A stretch of 64,000 bases of DNA from Kutzneria viridogrisea (GTDB lineage Bacteria > Actinomycetota > Actinomycetes > Mycobacteriales > Pseudonocardiaceae), in contig JACJID010000004.1 of the NCBI GenBank assembly GCA_014138725.1, positions 682,001 to 746,000 of the forward strand, in the 5' to 3' direction. The translations under genes were made by a program, and so were the position numbers. Shown here one piece after another: positions 52,896 to 60,798 of this stretch. Under the pieces are notes generated by a model, which saw nothing but the letters and a program-made list of their open reading frames with translations, was not told the DNA's origin and did not search any database. Within the stretch, counting starts at the first letter, position 1. Each line of letters starts with the position of its first letter.

Positions 52896-53504
52896 TCAGC
52901 CCAGCGCCGCGGCCTCGGCGGCGATCGTGGTGGACGGCCCGTGGCCGGTGTGCACCACGGTCTCCCCGGGCAGGGTGAGCAGCCTGGTGCGGATCGAGGC
53001 CAGGATCGTGTCGTGGTCGCTGAAGGAGCGGCCGGTGGCCCCGGGCCCGCCCTGGAACAGCGTGTCCCCGGTGAACACCACGCCCAGCGCGGGCACGTGG
53101 AAGCAGCACGCCCCCGGCGCGTGGCCCGGGGTGTGCAGCACGTGCACGGCAAGCCCCGCGATCTCCAGCACCTGACCGTCGCGCAGCTCCCCGTCCGGCT
53201 CGCGCTCGGGGTGGGTCAGCCGCCACACGGGCAGGTCGTCCGGGTGCAGCAGCACGGGCGCGTCGGTGGCGGCGGCCAGCTCCGGGGCCACCCGCACGTG
53301 GTCGTCGTGGGCGTGCGTGGCCAGCACGGCGACGACCCGCCTGCCGCCGATCAGCTTGGTGATCGCGTCGACGTCGTGCGGTGCGTCGATGACAGCGCAC
53401 TCCGCGTCGTCACCGAGCAGCCACACGTTGTTGTCCACGTCGAAGGTCTGGCCGTCCAGCGAGAAGGTGCCGGAGGTGGTGGTGTGCTCGATGCGTACGG
53501 TCAC
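52896..53504 (-). CDS. Metallo-beta-lactamase fold hydrolase
   Basis: 202 aa from a GTG at 53504. The zinc motif is ATHAHDDHVRV (HxHxDH), with VLHTPGHAPGACCFHVP, FTGDTLFQGGPGATG and HTGHGPSTT as further ligands, as in glyoxalase II-like enzymes. No leader peptide is present. The substrate is not known; hydroxyacyl-thioester hydrolysis is the most likely class. Confidence 0.9.
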   Translation of the reverse strand: MTVRIEHTTTSGTFSLDGQTFDVDNNVWLLGDDAECAVIDAPHDVDAITKLIGGRRVVAVLATHAHDDHVRVAPELAAATDAPVLLHPDDLPVWRLTHPEREPDGELRDGQVLEIAGLAVHVLHTPGHAPGACCFHVPALGVVFTGDTLFQGGPGATGRSFSDHDTILASIRTRLLTLPGETVVHTGHGPSTTIAAEAAALG

Positions 53505-53555
53505 CGATCCACCGTACCCGGACGGCGGTCCCGCACGCCGTGCGCGGCGTCTGTC

Positions 53556-54626
53556 ATGGACGCCATGAACACCGTGAAACTCCTGCTGCTGCGCGACACC
53601 AAGCACGGCGGCGAGGCCGACCAACCGCACCGCGTGGCCAAGGCGCTGGCCGAGTTCATCTCGGCGGCGAAGACCAGCGTGGCACTGGCCATCTACGACT
53701 TCCGGCTCGGCGAGGCGCTGGCCAAACCCGTGGTGGACGCGCTGGTGCACGCCGCGAGCACCGGGGTGTCCGTGCGAATCGCCTACGACGCCAGCAAACC
53801 CGAGGACGGCACGCTCGCCTTCGCCGCGCTGGGTGCCGACCCCGCCCCGGTGGGCACGGCGGCCTGGCTGCGCGAGCAGCTCGGCGACAGCGAGGTGGTG
53901 CTCAAGCCGATCACCACCCCGTCCGGCAAGCTCATGCACGACAAGTACGTCGTGGTGGACGGCAAGTCCGTGTGGACCGGGTCGACGAACTTCACCGACG
54001 ACGCGTGGACCCGCCAGGAGAACAACGTCTTACAGGTCAACGACTCCCAGGTTGCCGCCGCGTTCCTCACCGACTTCGAGCAGCTGTGGCTGGCCGGGGA
54101 CATCCGCGGCACCGGGCACGGCGACCGCGGCGCGCACAAGGGCATCGCCTGGTCCTTCGCACCGGGCGAGGGCAAGGCCATCGACGCGGACCTGGTCTCG
54201 TTGATCGGCAGCGCGCGGCAGCGGCTGCTGATCGCCTCCATGGTGATCACCTCGCACACCGTGCTCGCGGCACTGGTGGCCGCCATCGACCGGGGCGTGC
54301 ACCTGACCGGGATCTACGACAGCGGCCAGATGGGGCCGATCTCGCGGGCCTGGGCCAAGAGCGAGCACAGCGCGGACACCCTGCGCGACTGGAAGACCGT
54401 GTCCGGGCAGCTGGCCGACAAGCGGTCCGAGCCCTACTCCCCCACCGGCGTGCACAACTTCATGCACCTCAAGGTGCTGGTCAGCGACGACACCGTGGCC
54501 ACCGGCAGCTACAACTTCAGCGCCAACGCCGAGGGCAACGCGGAGAACCAGCTGCGCATCACCTCGCCCGCGATCGCCGACCAGTACGCCCAGTTCGTCC
54601 AGGAGCTGGTGGCCACGTACAAATAG
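53556..54626 (+). CDS. Phospholipase D-like protein; has TTA codon
   Basis: 356 aa from the ATG at 53556; ATG at 53565 is equally plausible. Two HKD motifs are present: MHDKYVVVDGKSVWTGSTNF (residues about 128-147) and MHLKVLVSDDTVATGSYNF (about 303-321), so it is a complete PLD-type phosphodiesterase, with no signal peptide. The Leu codon at 54030-54032 is TTA, rare in these genomes. The following gene is a broken CadD-like transporter 4 bp downstream. It may act on lipids or nucleic acid; there is no nuclease-specific evidence. Confidence 0.88.
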   Translation: MDAMNTVKLLLLRDTKHGGEADQPHRVAKALAEFISAAKTSVALAIYDFRLGEALAKPVVDALVHAASTGVSVRIAYDASKPEDGTLAFAALGADPAPVGTAAWLREQLGDSEVVLKPITTPSGKLMHDKYVVVDGKSVWTGSTNFTDDAWTRQENNVLQVNDSQVAAAFLTDFEQLWLAGDIRGTGHGDRGAHKGIAWSFAPGEGKAIDADLVSLIGSARQRLLIASMVITSHTVLAALVAAIDRGVHLTGIYDSGQMGPISRAWAKSEHSADTLRDWKTVSGQLADKRSEPYSPTGVHNFMHLKVLVSDDTVATGSYNFSANAEGNAENQLRITSPAIADQYAQFVQELVATYK

Positions 54627-54629
54627 CGG

Positions 54630-55167
54630 ATGGATCAGCTCGTCCGCGCGGCCGGGGTGTTCGTCGGCACCAACCTCGACGACCTCGTGCTGCTCACCGC
54701 GCTGTGGCTGGGCCTACGCGGACGGGTCATCTGGCTCGGCCAGTACCTGGGCTTCACGGCGCTGGTGGCGGTCAGCCTGGTCGCCGCCGCCGGGCTGGTG
54801 GTCGTGCCGGAGGACTACCTCGGCCTGCTCGGGCTCGTCCCACTCGGACTGGGCCTGTACGGCCTGGTGCGGGCCTGGCGGGACACCGAGCGGACCCCGG
54901 TCGCCGCCTCCGGGGTGCTGTCGGTGGCCGGGCTGACCATCGCCAACGGGGCCGACAATCGGGGTCTACACCCCGTTGTTCCGCGCCAGCCCGCCCGCGC
55001 AGACCGCCGTCACGATCGCGGTGTTCCTGGTGCTGGTCGCCGTGTGGGTGTACGGCGCCCGCCTGCTCGGCAGGCACCCCACCGTGGTCAGGCTGCTGGA
55101 ACGGGTCGCGCACTGGCTGGTGCCCGCGGTGTTCGTCGTGATCGGTCTGGTGATCCTGCTCGGGTAG
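54630..55167 (+). pseudogene. cadD: cadD-like cadmium/fluoride-type transporter, frameshifted
   Basis: ATG at 54630. The first 110 codons (FVGTNLDDLVLLTALWLGLRG, LGLYGLVRAW, LTIANGADN) are typical of the CadD family (5-TM). At about 54955 the expected DNIGVYTPLF is broken: GACAAT CGGGGTC lacks two bases, and the family sequence continues in another frame (GVYTPLFRAS ... LVPAVFVVIGLVILLG, stop 55165-55167). One frameshift only, so it could be a recent mutation or a sequencing error. Confidence 0.75.
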
Positions 55168-55187
55168 CGCCGGTGTCGCGGCCATGT

Positions 55188-55237
55188 CATGAAAGTGCCG
55201 TTCGAGACGTTGAATGTCCGCAACGGCACCTTCATGG
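55188..55237. repeat. Palindromic repeat, family A, copy 3
   Basis: CATGAAAGTGCCGTT...AACGGCACCTTCATGG with centre CGAGACGTTGAATGTCCGC; arms complementary with one G:T-type difference. Confidence 0.8.
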
Positions 55238-55285
55238 CGTGTGGCCGCGGGCCCGGCACGGCGCCGCGCCCCGTGCCCCGTGTCC

Positions 55286-55331
55286 CGAAGGTGCCGTTCA
55301 CGGCATTGGGTGTCCGCAATGGCACCTTCGC
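55286..55331. repeat. Palindromic repeat, family A, copy 4
   Basis: CGAAGGTGCCGTT...AATGGCACCTTCG with centre CACGGCATTGGGTGTCCGC. Confidence 0.8.
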
Positions 55332-55347
55332 GACGCCGCTGGTGGGC

Positions 55348-55884
55348 TCACGCCGCTGGTGAGCTCGGCAGCCGCACCACCGCCACCATCGGGTCCGCCG
55401 ACACCGCCACGACCCGCGTCCCCGGCTCCTCGCTCAGCAGCGCCACGTCGAAGGGCCCCAGCCGCTCGCCGCCCACCGACACCTCGCCGTCCAGCACCAC
55501 CACTGCCACCGTGCCGCCGCCCAGTTCGGCCGGGACGCCCACCGACACCGCCGCCCCGTCCCGGCTCATCACGTTCAGGTTCACCACCGGCCCCGCCAGC
55601 AGCCTGCACCCCGTCCGGCTCCCGCCCGCGAACCGGAACGGCTCGTGCGGCCGCACCACGTGCCGCTGCCCGTCGACCGTCAACTCCATGCCGGCCCCGC
55701 GCACCACCGTGATGATCCGCTCGTGGCCCTCGAACACCGAGAACGGCCCGTCCCGTTCGACCTCGGCCAGGCTCAGCCGCCAGTCGAAGTCCGTGCCCGC
55801 ACCCCGCACCGCGATCTCGCGCGTCCTGCCGCCCCCGTTGCGCCACGGCACGCTCCGGTGCTCACCCGCCCGCATCACGATCAC
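55348..55884 (-). CDS. HutD/Ves family protein
   Basis: 178 aa from a GTG at 55884 with AGGA about 10 nt upstream; ATG at 55875 is also possible. It begins MRAGEHRSVPWRNGGGRTREIAV, typical of the HutD family (cupin-like double barrel), with DFDWRLSLAEVERDGPFSVFEGHERIITVVRG. HutD is linked to histidine catabolism in pseudomonads and is thought to limit urocanate accumulation; no hut genes are near here, so it may be a stand-alone family member. Confidence 0.88.
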   Translation of the reverse strand: MIVMRAGEHRSVPWRNGGGRTREIAVRGAGTDFDWRLSLAEVERDGPFSVFEGHERIITVVRGAGMELTVDGQRHVVRPHEPFRFAGGSRTGCRLLAGPVVNLNVMSRDGAAVSVGVPAELGGGTVAVVVLDGEVSVGGERLGPFDVALLSEEPGTRVVAVSADPMVAVVRLPSSPAA

Positions 55885-55906
55885 CCGCCCGATCCTGCCA
55901 CGACCG

Positions 55907-55951
55907 GAAGGTGGCTTTCACTGCACTCAACGCAGCGAACGGCACTTTCGC
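55907..55951. repeat. Palindromic repeat, family A, copy 5 (hybrid arms)
   Basis: Left arm GAAGGTGGCTTTC, as in the 39-kb copy, but the right arm is GAACGGCACTTTC, as in the others. Its arms therefore pair imperfectly, which suggests recombination or exchange between subfamilies. Confidence 0.65.
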
Positions 55952-55972
55952 AGCGCGTCTCGGCGGTGCCAG

Positions 55973-56016
55973 GAAGGTGCCGTTCACGACGTTCAACGTC
56001 CGCAACGGCACCTTCG
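55973..56016. repeat. Palindromic repeat, family A, copy 6
   Basis: GAAGGTGCCGTTC...CAACGGCACCTTCG with centre ACGACGTTCAACGTCCG. Confidence 0.8.
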
Positions 56017-56053
56017 TGGCGCGGCTGCGGGCCCGGCGACCGCTCCCGTGACG

Positions 56054-56104
56054 TCATGAAGGTGCCCTTTGGGACACCCAGCGTCCCAAAGGGCACCTTC
56101 ATGA
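56054..56104. repeat. Palindromic repeat, family A, copy 7 (near-perfect)
   Basis: TCATGAAGGTGCCCTTTGGG is exactly complementary to the opposite arm, CCCAAAGGGCACCTTCATGA, with centre ACACCCAGCGT. The paired change GCCGTT to GCCCTTTGGG shows selection on pairing rather than on sequence. Confidence 0.85.
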
Positions 56105-56176
56105 CCGTCGTGGTCTGATCGGGCGAAGTTCGGCGCGGGGTCGGCGGGCGGCGCGGCAACCCGATATGACGTAGCG

Positions 56177-56839
56177 GTGGCGCAACACCGGGGGTTCCGC
56201 GCGATGGTGACGGTCCAGGACTGGGACCGCCTGCTGGCGGCCGGGCAGGTGCGCCGGTTCGGCCAGGGTGAGGAACTGCTGCGGCAGGGCGCGGTGGGCG
56301 ATCACGTGCTGGTGCTGACGGTGGGCCGGGTGAAGGTGTTGCGGGCGCACGAGAACGGGTCGCAGTTGCTGGTGGCGTTGCGGGCGGCGGGCGACCTGGT
56401 GGGCGAGATGGCCTCGCGGGGCAGGGGGGTGCGCTCGGCGACGGTGGTGGCGCTGGAGCCGTGCACGGCGCACGTGGTGCCCGCGGCGGAGTTCACCCCG
56501 CTGCTGACCAGGCACAACCTGTACAGCCCGTTCACCGACTACCTGACGAGCAAGTTGTACGAGTCGGTGCCCTACGGCGTACACCTGGTGCACTTCCGGC
56601 CCGCGCAGCAGCTGGCGAGGCTGCTCAGCGAGGTGGTGGCGCTGGCGGGCAGCGAGGTGGCGGACCCACTGCGCATCCCGTTCTCCCAGGAGGCACTGGC
56701 CTCGGCGCTGGGCATGGCGCGCAGCACGGTGAGCGAGGCGATCGCGGCGTTGCGCAGGGACGGGGTGCTGACGCCGGGGCCCGCGCTGTCGGTGGCGGAC
56801 CCGGACCGGCTCGCGGAGCACACCAGTCACACAATGTGA
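56177..56839 (+). CDS. Crp/Fnr-family transcription regulator
   Basis: 220 aa from a GTG at 56177 (ATG at 56204 possible). The cyclic-nucleotide-binding jelly roll includes VRRFGQGEELLRQGAVGDHVLVLTVGRVKVLR and RAAGDLVGEMASRGRGVRSATVVAL, with GE in place of the cAMP contact loop (FGEMA...R..RSA). The winged HTH is IPFSQEALASALGMARSTVSEAIAALRRDGVL. A TGTGA-N6-TCACT site overlaps its stop and precedes the next gene, and the next gene encodes a cyclase-like protein. Confidence 0.9.
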   Translation: MAQHRGFRAMVTVQDWDRLLAAGQVRRFGQGEELLRQGAVGDHVLVLTVGRVKVLRAHENGSQLLVALRAAGDLVGEMASRGRGVRSATVVALEPCTAHVVPAAEFTPLLTRHNLYSPFTDYLTSKLYESVPYGVHLVHFRPAQQLARLLSEVVALAGSEVADPLRIPFSQEALASALGMARSTVSEAIAALRRDGVLTPGPALSVADPDRLAEHTSHTM

Positions 56840-56850
56840 CCCAGATCACT
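56835..56850 (+). promoter_or_regulatory. CRP-type binding site
   Basis: TGTGACCCAGATCACT fits TGTGA-N6-TCACA with one mismatch, 57 bp before the cyclase-like gene. Confidence 0.6.
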
Positions 56851-56906
56851 CTCAGGTTGTCCGGCGGCGGACAGTGCGGGTCCCCCGCGCACGCGAGGCT
56901 CGGGCC

Positions 56907-57395
56907 ATGACCAGGAAGCACACGACCGAGCGGGCGATGATCCTCACCGCCCCGGAGCACCCGGTGCTGCTGCACGACGCGTTGCAGCGCATCGGGTGCG
57001 GGGAGCTGTGGTCGACCGGGCCAGGCGTGGACCTGCGCCCGGAGCTGCTGCCCGCGCTGCTGAGCCCACTGCTGCACGGCTTGCAGCAGGAACTGGCCTA
57101 CAAGCACCGGCTCGGCCGGGGACCCGCCGTCCGGCTGAGGGTGGGCGTGCACGTGGGACCGCCCGCTAGCCGTGCGGCGGTGCACCGGCTGCTGGAGGCC
57201 GAACCGGTGCGCGAACTGCTGGACCGGTCCAACCCCGAGGTGACCTTCGTGGTCGCGGCGATCACGCCCAGCGCCCGCGCCCTGCTGGGCGAGCGGGCGC
57301 CCGAACTGGTGACCGCCGAGACCGGCAAGGGCCTGGTGCACCTGCACGTGCCGCAGCCCTCCGGGCGCCTGCTGGCGCTCAGAGCGGGGAGGTGA
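56907..57395 (+). CDS. Degenerate nucleotide-cyclase-like protein
   Basis: 162 aa from the ATG at 56907 with GAGG 8 nt upstream (ATG at 56937 possible). The stretch VRLRVGVHVGPPASRAAVHRLLEAEPVRELLDRSNPEVTFVVAAIT resembles the dimer interface region of class III nucleotide cyclases (LRVGVHAGPV). It is short and lacks the metal-binding Asp pair, so catalysis is unlikely; such genes often follow Crp/Fnr genes in actinobacteria. It could act as a regulatory partner. Confidence 0.6.
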   Translation: MTRKHTTERAMILTAPEHPVLLHDALQRIGCGELWSTGPGVDLRPELLPALLSPLLHGLQQELAYKHRLGRGPAVRLRVGVHVGPPASRAAVHRLLEAEPVRELLDRSNPEVTFVVAAITPSARALLGERAPELVTAETGKGLVHLHVPQPSGRLLALRAGR

Positions 57396-58548
57396 GGGGC
57401 ATGCCCACGTAGTTCTCGGCGAGGCTGGTCGCCGCGGCCGTGCTGCTGGCGGTGTAGCGCAGCTGGGCCAGTTGCAGCTGCCGCTCGAACGGGGTGGCGC
57501 CGGGCTGGCGGTGCAGCATCGAGGTCATCGTCCAGGAGAAGTGCTCGGCACGCCACACCCGGCGCAACGCGGTGTCCGAATAGGACTCGACCAGCGCACT
57601 GTTGTTGTGCAGCAACAGCTCCGACAGCGCGGAGGCGAGCAGCCACACATCGGCGACCGCGAGGTTCATGCCCTTGGCACCGGTCGGCGGCACGATGTGG
57701 GCGGCATCTCCGGCCAGGAACAGTCTGCCGTGGCGCAGCGGGGAGGCCACGAAGCTGCGCATGGCGGTGATGCCCTTCTCCAGCACCGGCCCCTCGGCGA
57801 GCGCGGGCAGCCGGGTGTGCAGCTCGGACCAGATCCGCTCGTCGGGCCACTGCTCGATGCGCTCCTCGGGGTCCACCTGGAGGTAGAGCCGGGTGATCTC
57901 GGGCGATCGCATGCTGTACAGCGCGAAGCCGCGCTCGTGGTTGGCGTACACCAGTTCGTCGCGCACGGGCGCCGCCTTGGCGAGGATTCCCAACCAGGCG
58001 AAGGGATAGGTGTGGTCGTACACGGTGAGTTCGTTCTGGGGCAGGGACTTGCGGCTCACCCCGTGGAAGCCGTCGCAGCCCGCGACCACCTCGCAGACCA
58101 GCTCCTGGGGACGGCCCTCGGCGTCGGTGAAGGTGATCCGGGGCCGGTCGGAGCCGGTCTCGTGCACGGCGATGTCGCGCACCTCGAACAGCAGCTGCCC
58201 GTGGGCGCGCCTGCGGGCGTCGATGAGGTCCTTGACCACTTCCTGCTGGCCGTACACGGTGATCGTCCTGCCGACCAGCCGCTCGAAGTCCACGTAGTGG
58301 TCCTCGCCGTCGAAGTGCAGGGAGATCCCCTTGTGCACCAAGCCTTCGCGGTCCATGCGCGCGCCGAGACCGACCTCGCGCAGCAGGTCCGCGGTGGTGC
58401 TCTCCAGCACGCCCGCGCGCACCCTGCGCCGCACGTACTGCTCCTCGCGCTCCTCCAGCACCACCGAGTCGATGCCGCGCAGGTGCAGCAGGTGCGACAG
58501 CAGCAGGCCAGCCGGCCCCGCCCCGATGATCCCGACCTGTGTGCGCAC
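57379..58548 (-). CDS. pobA: 4-hydroxybenzoate 3-monooxygenase (PobA)
   Basis: 389 aa from the GTG at 58548 with GGAGG at 6-nt spacing. FAD motif GIIGAGPAGLLLSHLLHLRGID, the RAGVLESTTADLLREVGLG and substrate region, DGFHGVSRKSLPQ, and FLAGDAAHIVPPTGAKGMNLAVADVWLL are all as in PobA. It converts 4-hydroxybenzoate to protocatechuate with NAD(P)H and oxygen. The divergent IclR regulator gene beginning 102 bp away is its probable controller. Confidence 0.95.
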   Translation of the reverse strand: MRTQVGIIGAGPAGLLLSHLLHLRGIDSVVLEEREEQYVRRRVRAGVLESTTADLLREVGLGARMDREGLVHKGISLHFDGEDHYVDFERLVGRTITVYGQQEVVKDLIDARRRAHGQLLFEVRDIAVHETGSDRPRITFTDAEGRPQELVCEVVAGCDGFHGVSRKSLPQNELTVYDHTYPFAWLGILAKAAPVRDELVYANHERGFALYSMRSPEITRLYLQVDPEERIEQWPDERIWSELHTRLPALAEGPVLEKGITAMRSFVASPLRHGRLFLAGDAAHIVPPTGAKGMNLAVADVWLLASALSELLLHNNSALVESYSDTALRRVWRAEHFSWTMTSMLHRQPGATPFERQLQLAQLRYTASSTAAATSLAENYVGMPLTSPL

Positions 58549-58618
58549 CGACCGCCTCCGCTCGCTCGCTGGTTGCCGGTGCCCAGGATGACGTCCATAC
58601 TCGGCGACGGGAGCCGGT

Positions 58619-58635
58619 CTTCCGTTGAACGGAAG
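58619..58635. promoter_or_regulatory. IclR-type operator between pobA and its regulator
   Basis: CTTCCGTT-G-AACGGAAG is a perfect 8-bp inverted repeat with a 1-nt centre, in the divergent promoter region 14 bp before the regulator start. Confidence 0.65.
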
Positions 58636-58649
58636 AGGAGGTGGGCACG

Positions 58650-59465
58650 GTGCCACGCAGGACCGCGCCGATCGTCAGCGTTGGCGCGCGGCTCCAGGCG
58701 ATCCTGGAGGCGTTCACCGAGACCAGCCCGCTGCTGACCCTGTCGGAGCTCAGCAGGCGCACGGGCCTGCCGCTGACCACCACGCACCGGCTGGTGGGCG
58801 AGCTGCTCACCGGCGGGCTGCTGGAGCGCGACGAGCTGGGCCGCTACCGGGTCGGCCTGCGGATGTGGGAGATCGGTTCGCTGGCCCCGCGCGGGCTGGG
58901 GCTGCGGGCCAGCGCGCTGCCCTTCCTCGGCGACCTGTTCGACGCGACCCGCAACCACGTACAGCTGGCGGTGCGCGAGGGGACCGAGGTGGTCTACCTG
59001 GAGCGGATTTCCGCGCGGGACGCGGTGCACGTGGTGTCGCGGGTCGGCGGGCGACTGCCGTTGCACGCCACGGCCGTCGGGCTGGTGCTGCTGGCGCACG
59101 CCGAGCACGAGGTGCGCGAACAGGCGCTGGCGGCTCCGCTGCGCCGGTTCACCGAGCGCACGCTGGGCACGGCGGCGCAGCTGCGCAGGGCGCTGGCCGA
59201 CGTGCGCAGGGACGGGTACGCGGTGTGCAACGGGGCGGTGGAGCTGGTGTCCCTGTCGGTGGCGGCCCCGGTACGGGACCAGGAGGACAACGTGGTGGCG
59301 GCGCTGTCGGTGGTGGTGCCGGCCAAGGGGGCCAACCCGAGGGCGCTGATCCCGGTGGTGCGGGCCGCGGCGCGCGGCATCTCGCGGGCGCTGGGCGCAC
59401 CGAGCGGGCTGCGGCTGCCGGTGGCGGCACGGCACGAGACGCACGTGCTGCCCGAGCACGGCTGA
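58650..59465 (+). CDS. IclR-family regulator of pobA (PobR-like)
   Basis: 271 aa from the GTG at 58650, placed 8 nt after AGGAGG, in preference to GTG at 58641. The HTH is LTLSELSRRTGLPLTTTHRLVGELLTGGLLERDELGRYRVGLRM; the effector domain has HVVSRVGGRLPLHATAVGLVLLA and DVRRDGYAVCNGAVELVSLSVAAPV. IclR proteins of this type respond to aromatic acids, here probably 4-hydroxybenzoate, and activate or repress pobA. Confidence 0.9.
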   Translation: MPRRTAPIVSVGARLQAILEAFTETSPLLTLSELSRRTGLPLTTTHRLVGELLTGGLLERDELGRYRVGLRMWEIGSLAPRGLGLRASALPFLGDLFDATRNHVQLAVREGTEVVYLERISARDAVHVVSRVGGRLPLHATAVGLVLLAHAEHEVREQALAAPLRRFTERTLGTAAQLRRALADVRRDGYAVCNGAVELVSLSVAAPVRDQEDNVVAALSVVVPAKGANPRALIPVVRAAARGISRALGAPSGLRLPVAARHETHVLPEHG

Positions 59466-59540
59466 GCCGGGATTTGCCGGACTCCAGTGGTTCTGCCACC
59501 ATCCAGCCACATCCAGTCGGCTTTCGGGAGTCCCGCTCGC

Positions 59541-60791
59541 ATGTCCAGTGCCTACCTGCTGCCGATCAAGACAGCGGTGTTCGTGTTCCCACTGCTCGCC
59601 CTGTTCCTGCTCGTGCCGGTGGCGATCGTGCTGTACCGGCGGCACGGGATCATGTCGAGCTGGCGGACCCTGTCGTTCTACAGCTTCTTGTTCTACGCGC
59701 TGACCGCGTTCTGCATGACCATCGTGCCGCTGCCCGGCCCCTCGGTGGACGTCTGCGCGAAGTACCCGGAGCTGGCGCATCCGCAGCTGACGCTGGGCAA
59801 CACCTTCAACGACATCTGGAAGGAGGCCAAGGGCGAGGTCAGCCTGAACGCGCTGGTGCTGCACAACCCGGCGGTGATCGAGACCGGGCTGAACCTGTTG
59901 CTGCTGCTGCCGTTGGGCGTGTACCTGCGCTACCACTTCCGCCGTGGCTTCCTGGCCAGCTCGCTGATCGGCTTCGGCACCGCCGCGTTCTTCGAGCTGA
60001 CCCAGTTGACCGGGGTGTGGGGCCTGTACGAGTGCCCGTACCGACTGTTCGATGTGGACGACCTGGCCGTGAACACCGCGGGCGCCATGCTGGGCTGGGC
60101 GGTGGCCGGTCCGCTGACCCGCTGGCTGCCCACCCTGGACACCCTCGACGACGCGGCGCTGGCCCGCCGTCCGGTGCCGGTGGGCAGGCGGTTGCTCGCC
60201 CTGCTGCTGGACTTCACCGGGCTGCCGTTCCTGATGGGCTTCCTGTCGTTGGTCTGCGCGGTACTGCTGGGCAAGAACTGGTTCCTGTTCGGACCCGTGC
60301 TGGCCGTCGCGGTGTGGTTCGTGCTGCTGCCCTGGTGGACCGGTGCCACCCCGGGCAAGTGGGTCCTGCTGCTGCGCCTGGTCGGACCGGACGGCGGTCG
60401 GCCCGCCCCCTGGCGGCTGGCGGTGCGCGTGCTGGTGCTGTCGGTGCCGTTCCTGCCGATCCCGATCGGGCTGGGCGTGGTGCTCGCCGCGGCCATCTCG
60501 ATCTCCTACGCGGCGGCGGGCGGCCTGCTGGACCGGATCGCGGACAATCCGGGTGTGCTGCTCGAACTGGTCGGCGAGCACCTGCCCAGTGTGCTCGCGG
60601 TACTCGCCCTGCTGGGGGTGACCTTCGGCCTGTTCGTGGCCTTCGCGGTGGCCCTGCTGTGGCACCCGCGACGACTCGGCCTGCACGAACTGATCTCCGG
60701 CGTGCACAACGTGGCTCTGCCCCACAAGCGTGCGCGCCGACCGGAGGCCACCCCCGAACCGGCCACCGAACCGGTCGCGGTGGCCGACTGA
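59541..60791 (+). CDS. VanZ-RDD fused membrane protein
   Basis: 416 aa from the ATG at 59541. The N-terminal half carries a VanZ-like domain with the motif LNLLLLLPLGVYLRYHF, SSLIGFGTAAFFELTQLTGVWGLYECPYRLFDVDDLAVNTAGAMLGW, and the C-terminal half an RDD domain (RRLLALLLDFTGLPFLMGF, TGATPGKWVLLLRLVGPDG, GLHELISGVHNV). About nine TM segments are present in all. Related VanZ proteins give low-level glycopeptide tolerance; the role here is not known. Confidence 0.88.
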   Translation: MSSAYLLPIKTAVFVFPLLALFLLVPVAIVLYRRHGIMSSWRTLSFYSFLFYALTAFCMTIVPLPGPSVDVCAKYPELAHPQLTLGNTFNDIWKEAKGEVSLNALVLHNPAVIETGLNLLLLLPLGVYLRYHFRRGFLASSLIGFGTAAFFELTQLTGVWGLYECPYRLFDVDDLAVNTAGAMLGWAVAGPLTRWLPTLDTLDDAALARRPVPVGRRLLALLLDFTGLPFLMGFLSLVCAVLLGKNWFLFGPVLAVAVWFVLLPWWTGATPGKWVLLLRLVGPDGGRPAPWRLAVRVLVLSVPFLPIPIGLGVVLAAAISISYAAAGGLLDRIADNPGVLLELVGEHLPSVLAVLALLGVTFGLFVAFAVALLWHPRRLGLHELISGVHNVALPHKRARRPEATPEPATEPVAVAD

Positions 60792-60798
60792 GTCCCAC

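Noticed and set aside
55188-56104. Short KVPFxTxxVxNGTFMT-like peptides encoded in the palindromic repeats
   Set aside because: They follow from the palindromic DNA sequence and lack ribosome sites; not treated as genes.
55188-56104. CRISPR array
   Set aside because: The repeats are palindromes of unequal spacing with no regular unique spacers and no cas genes nearby.
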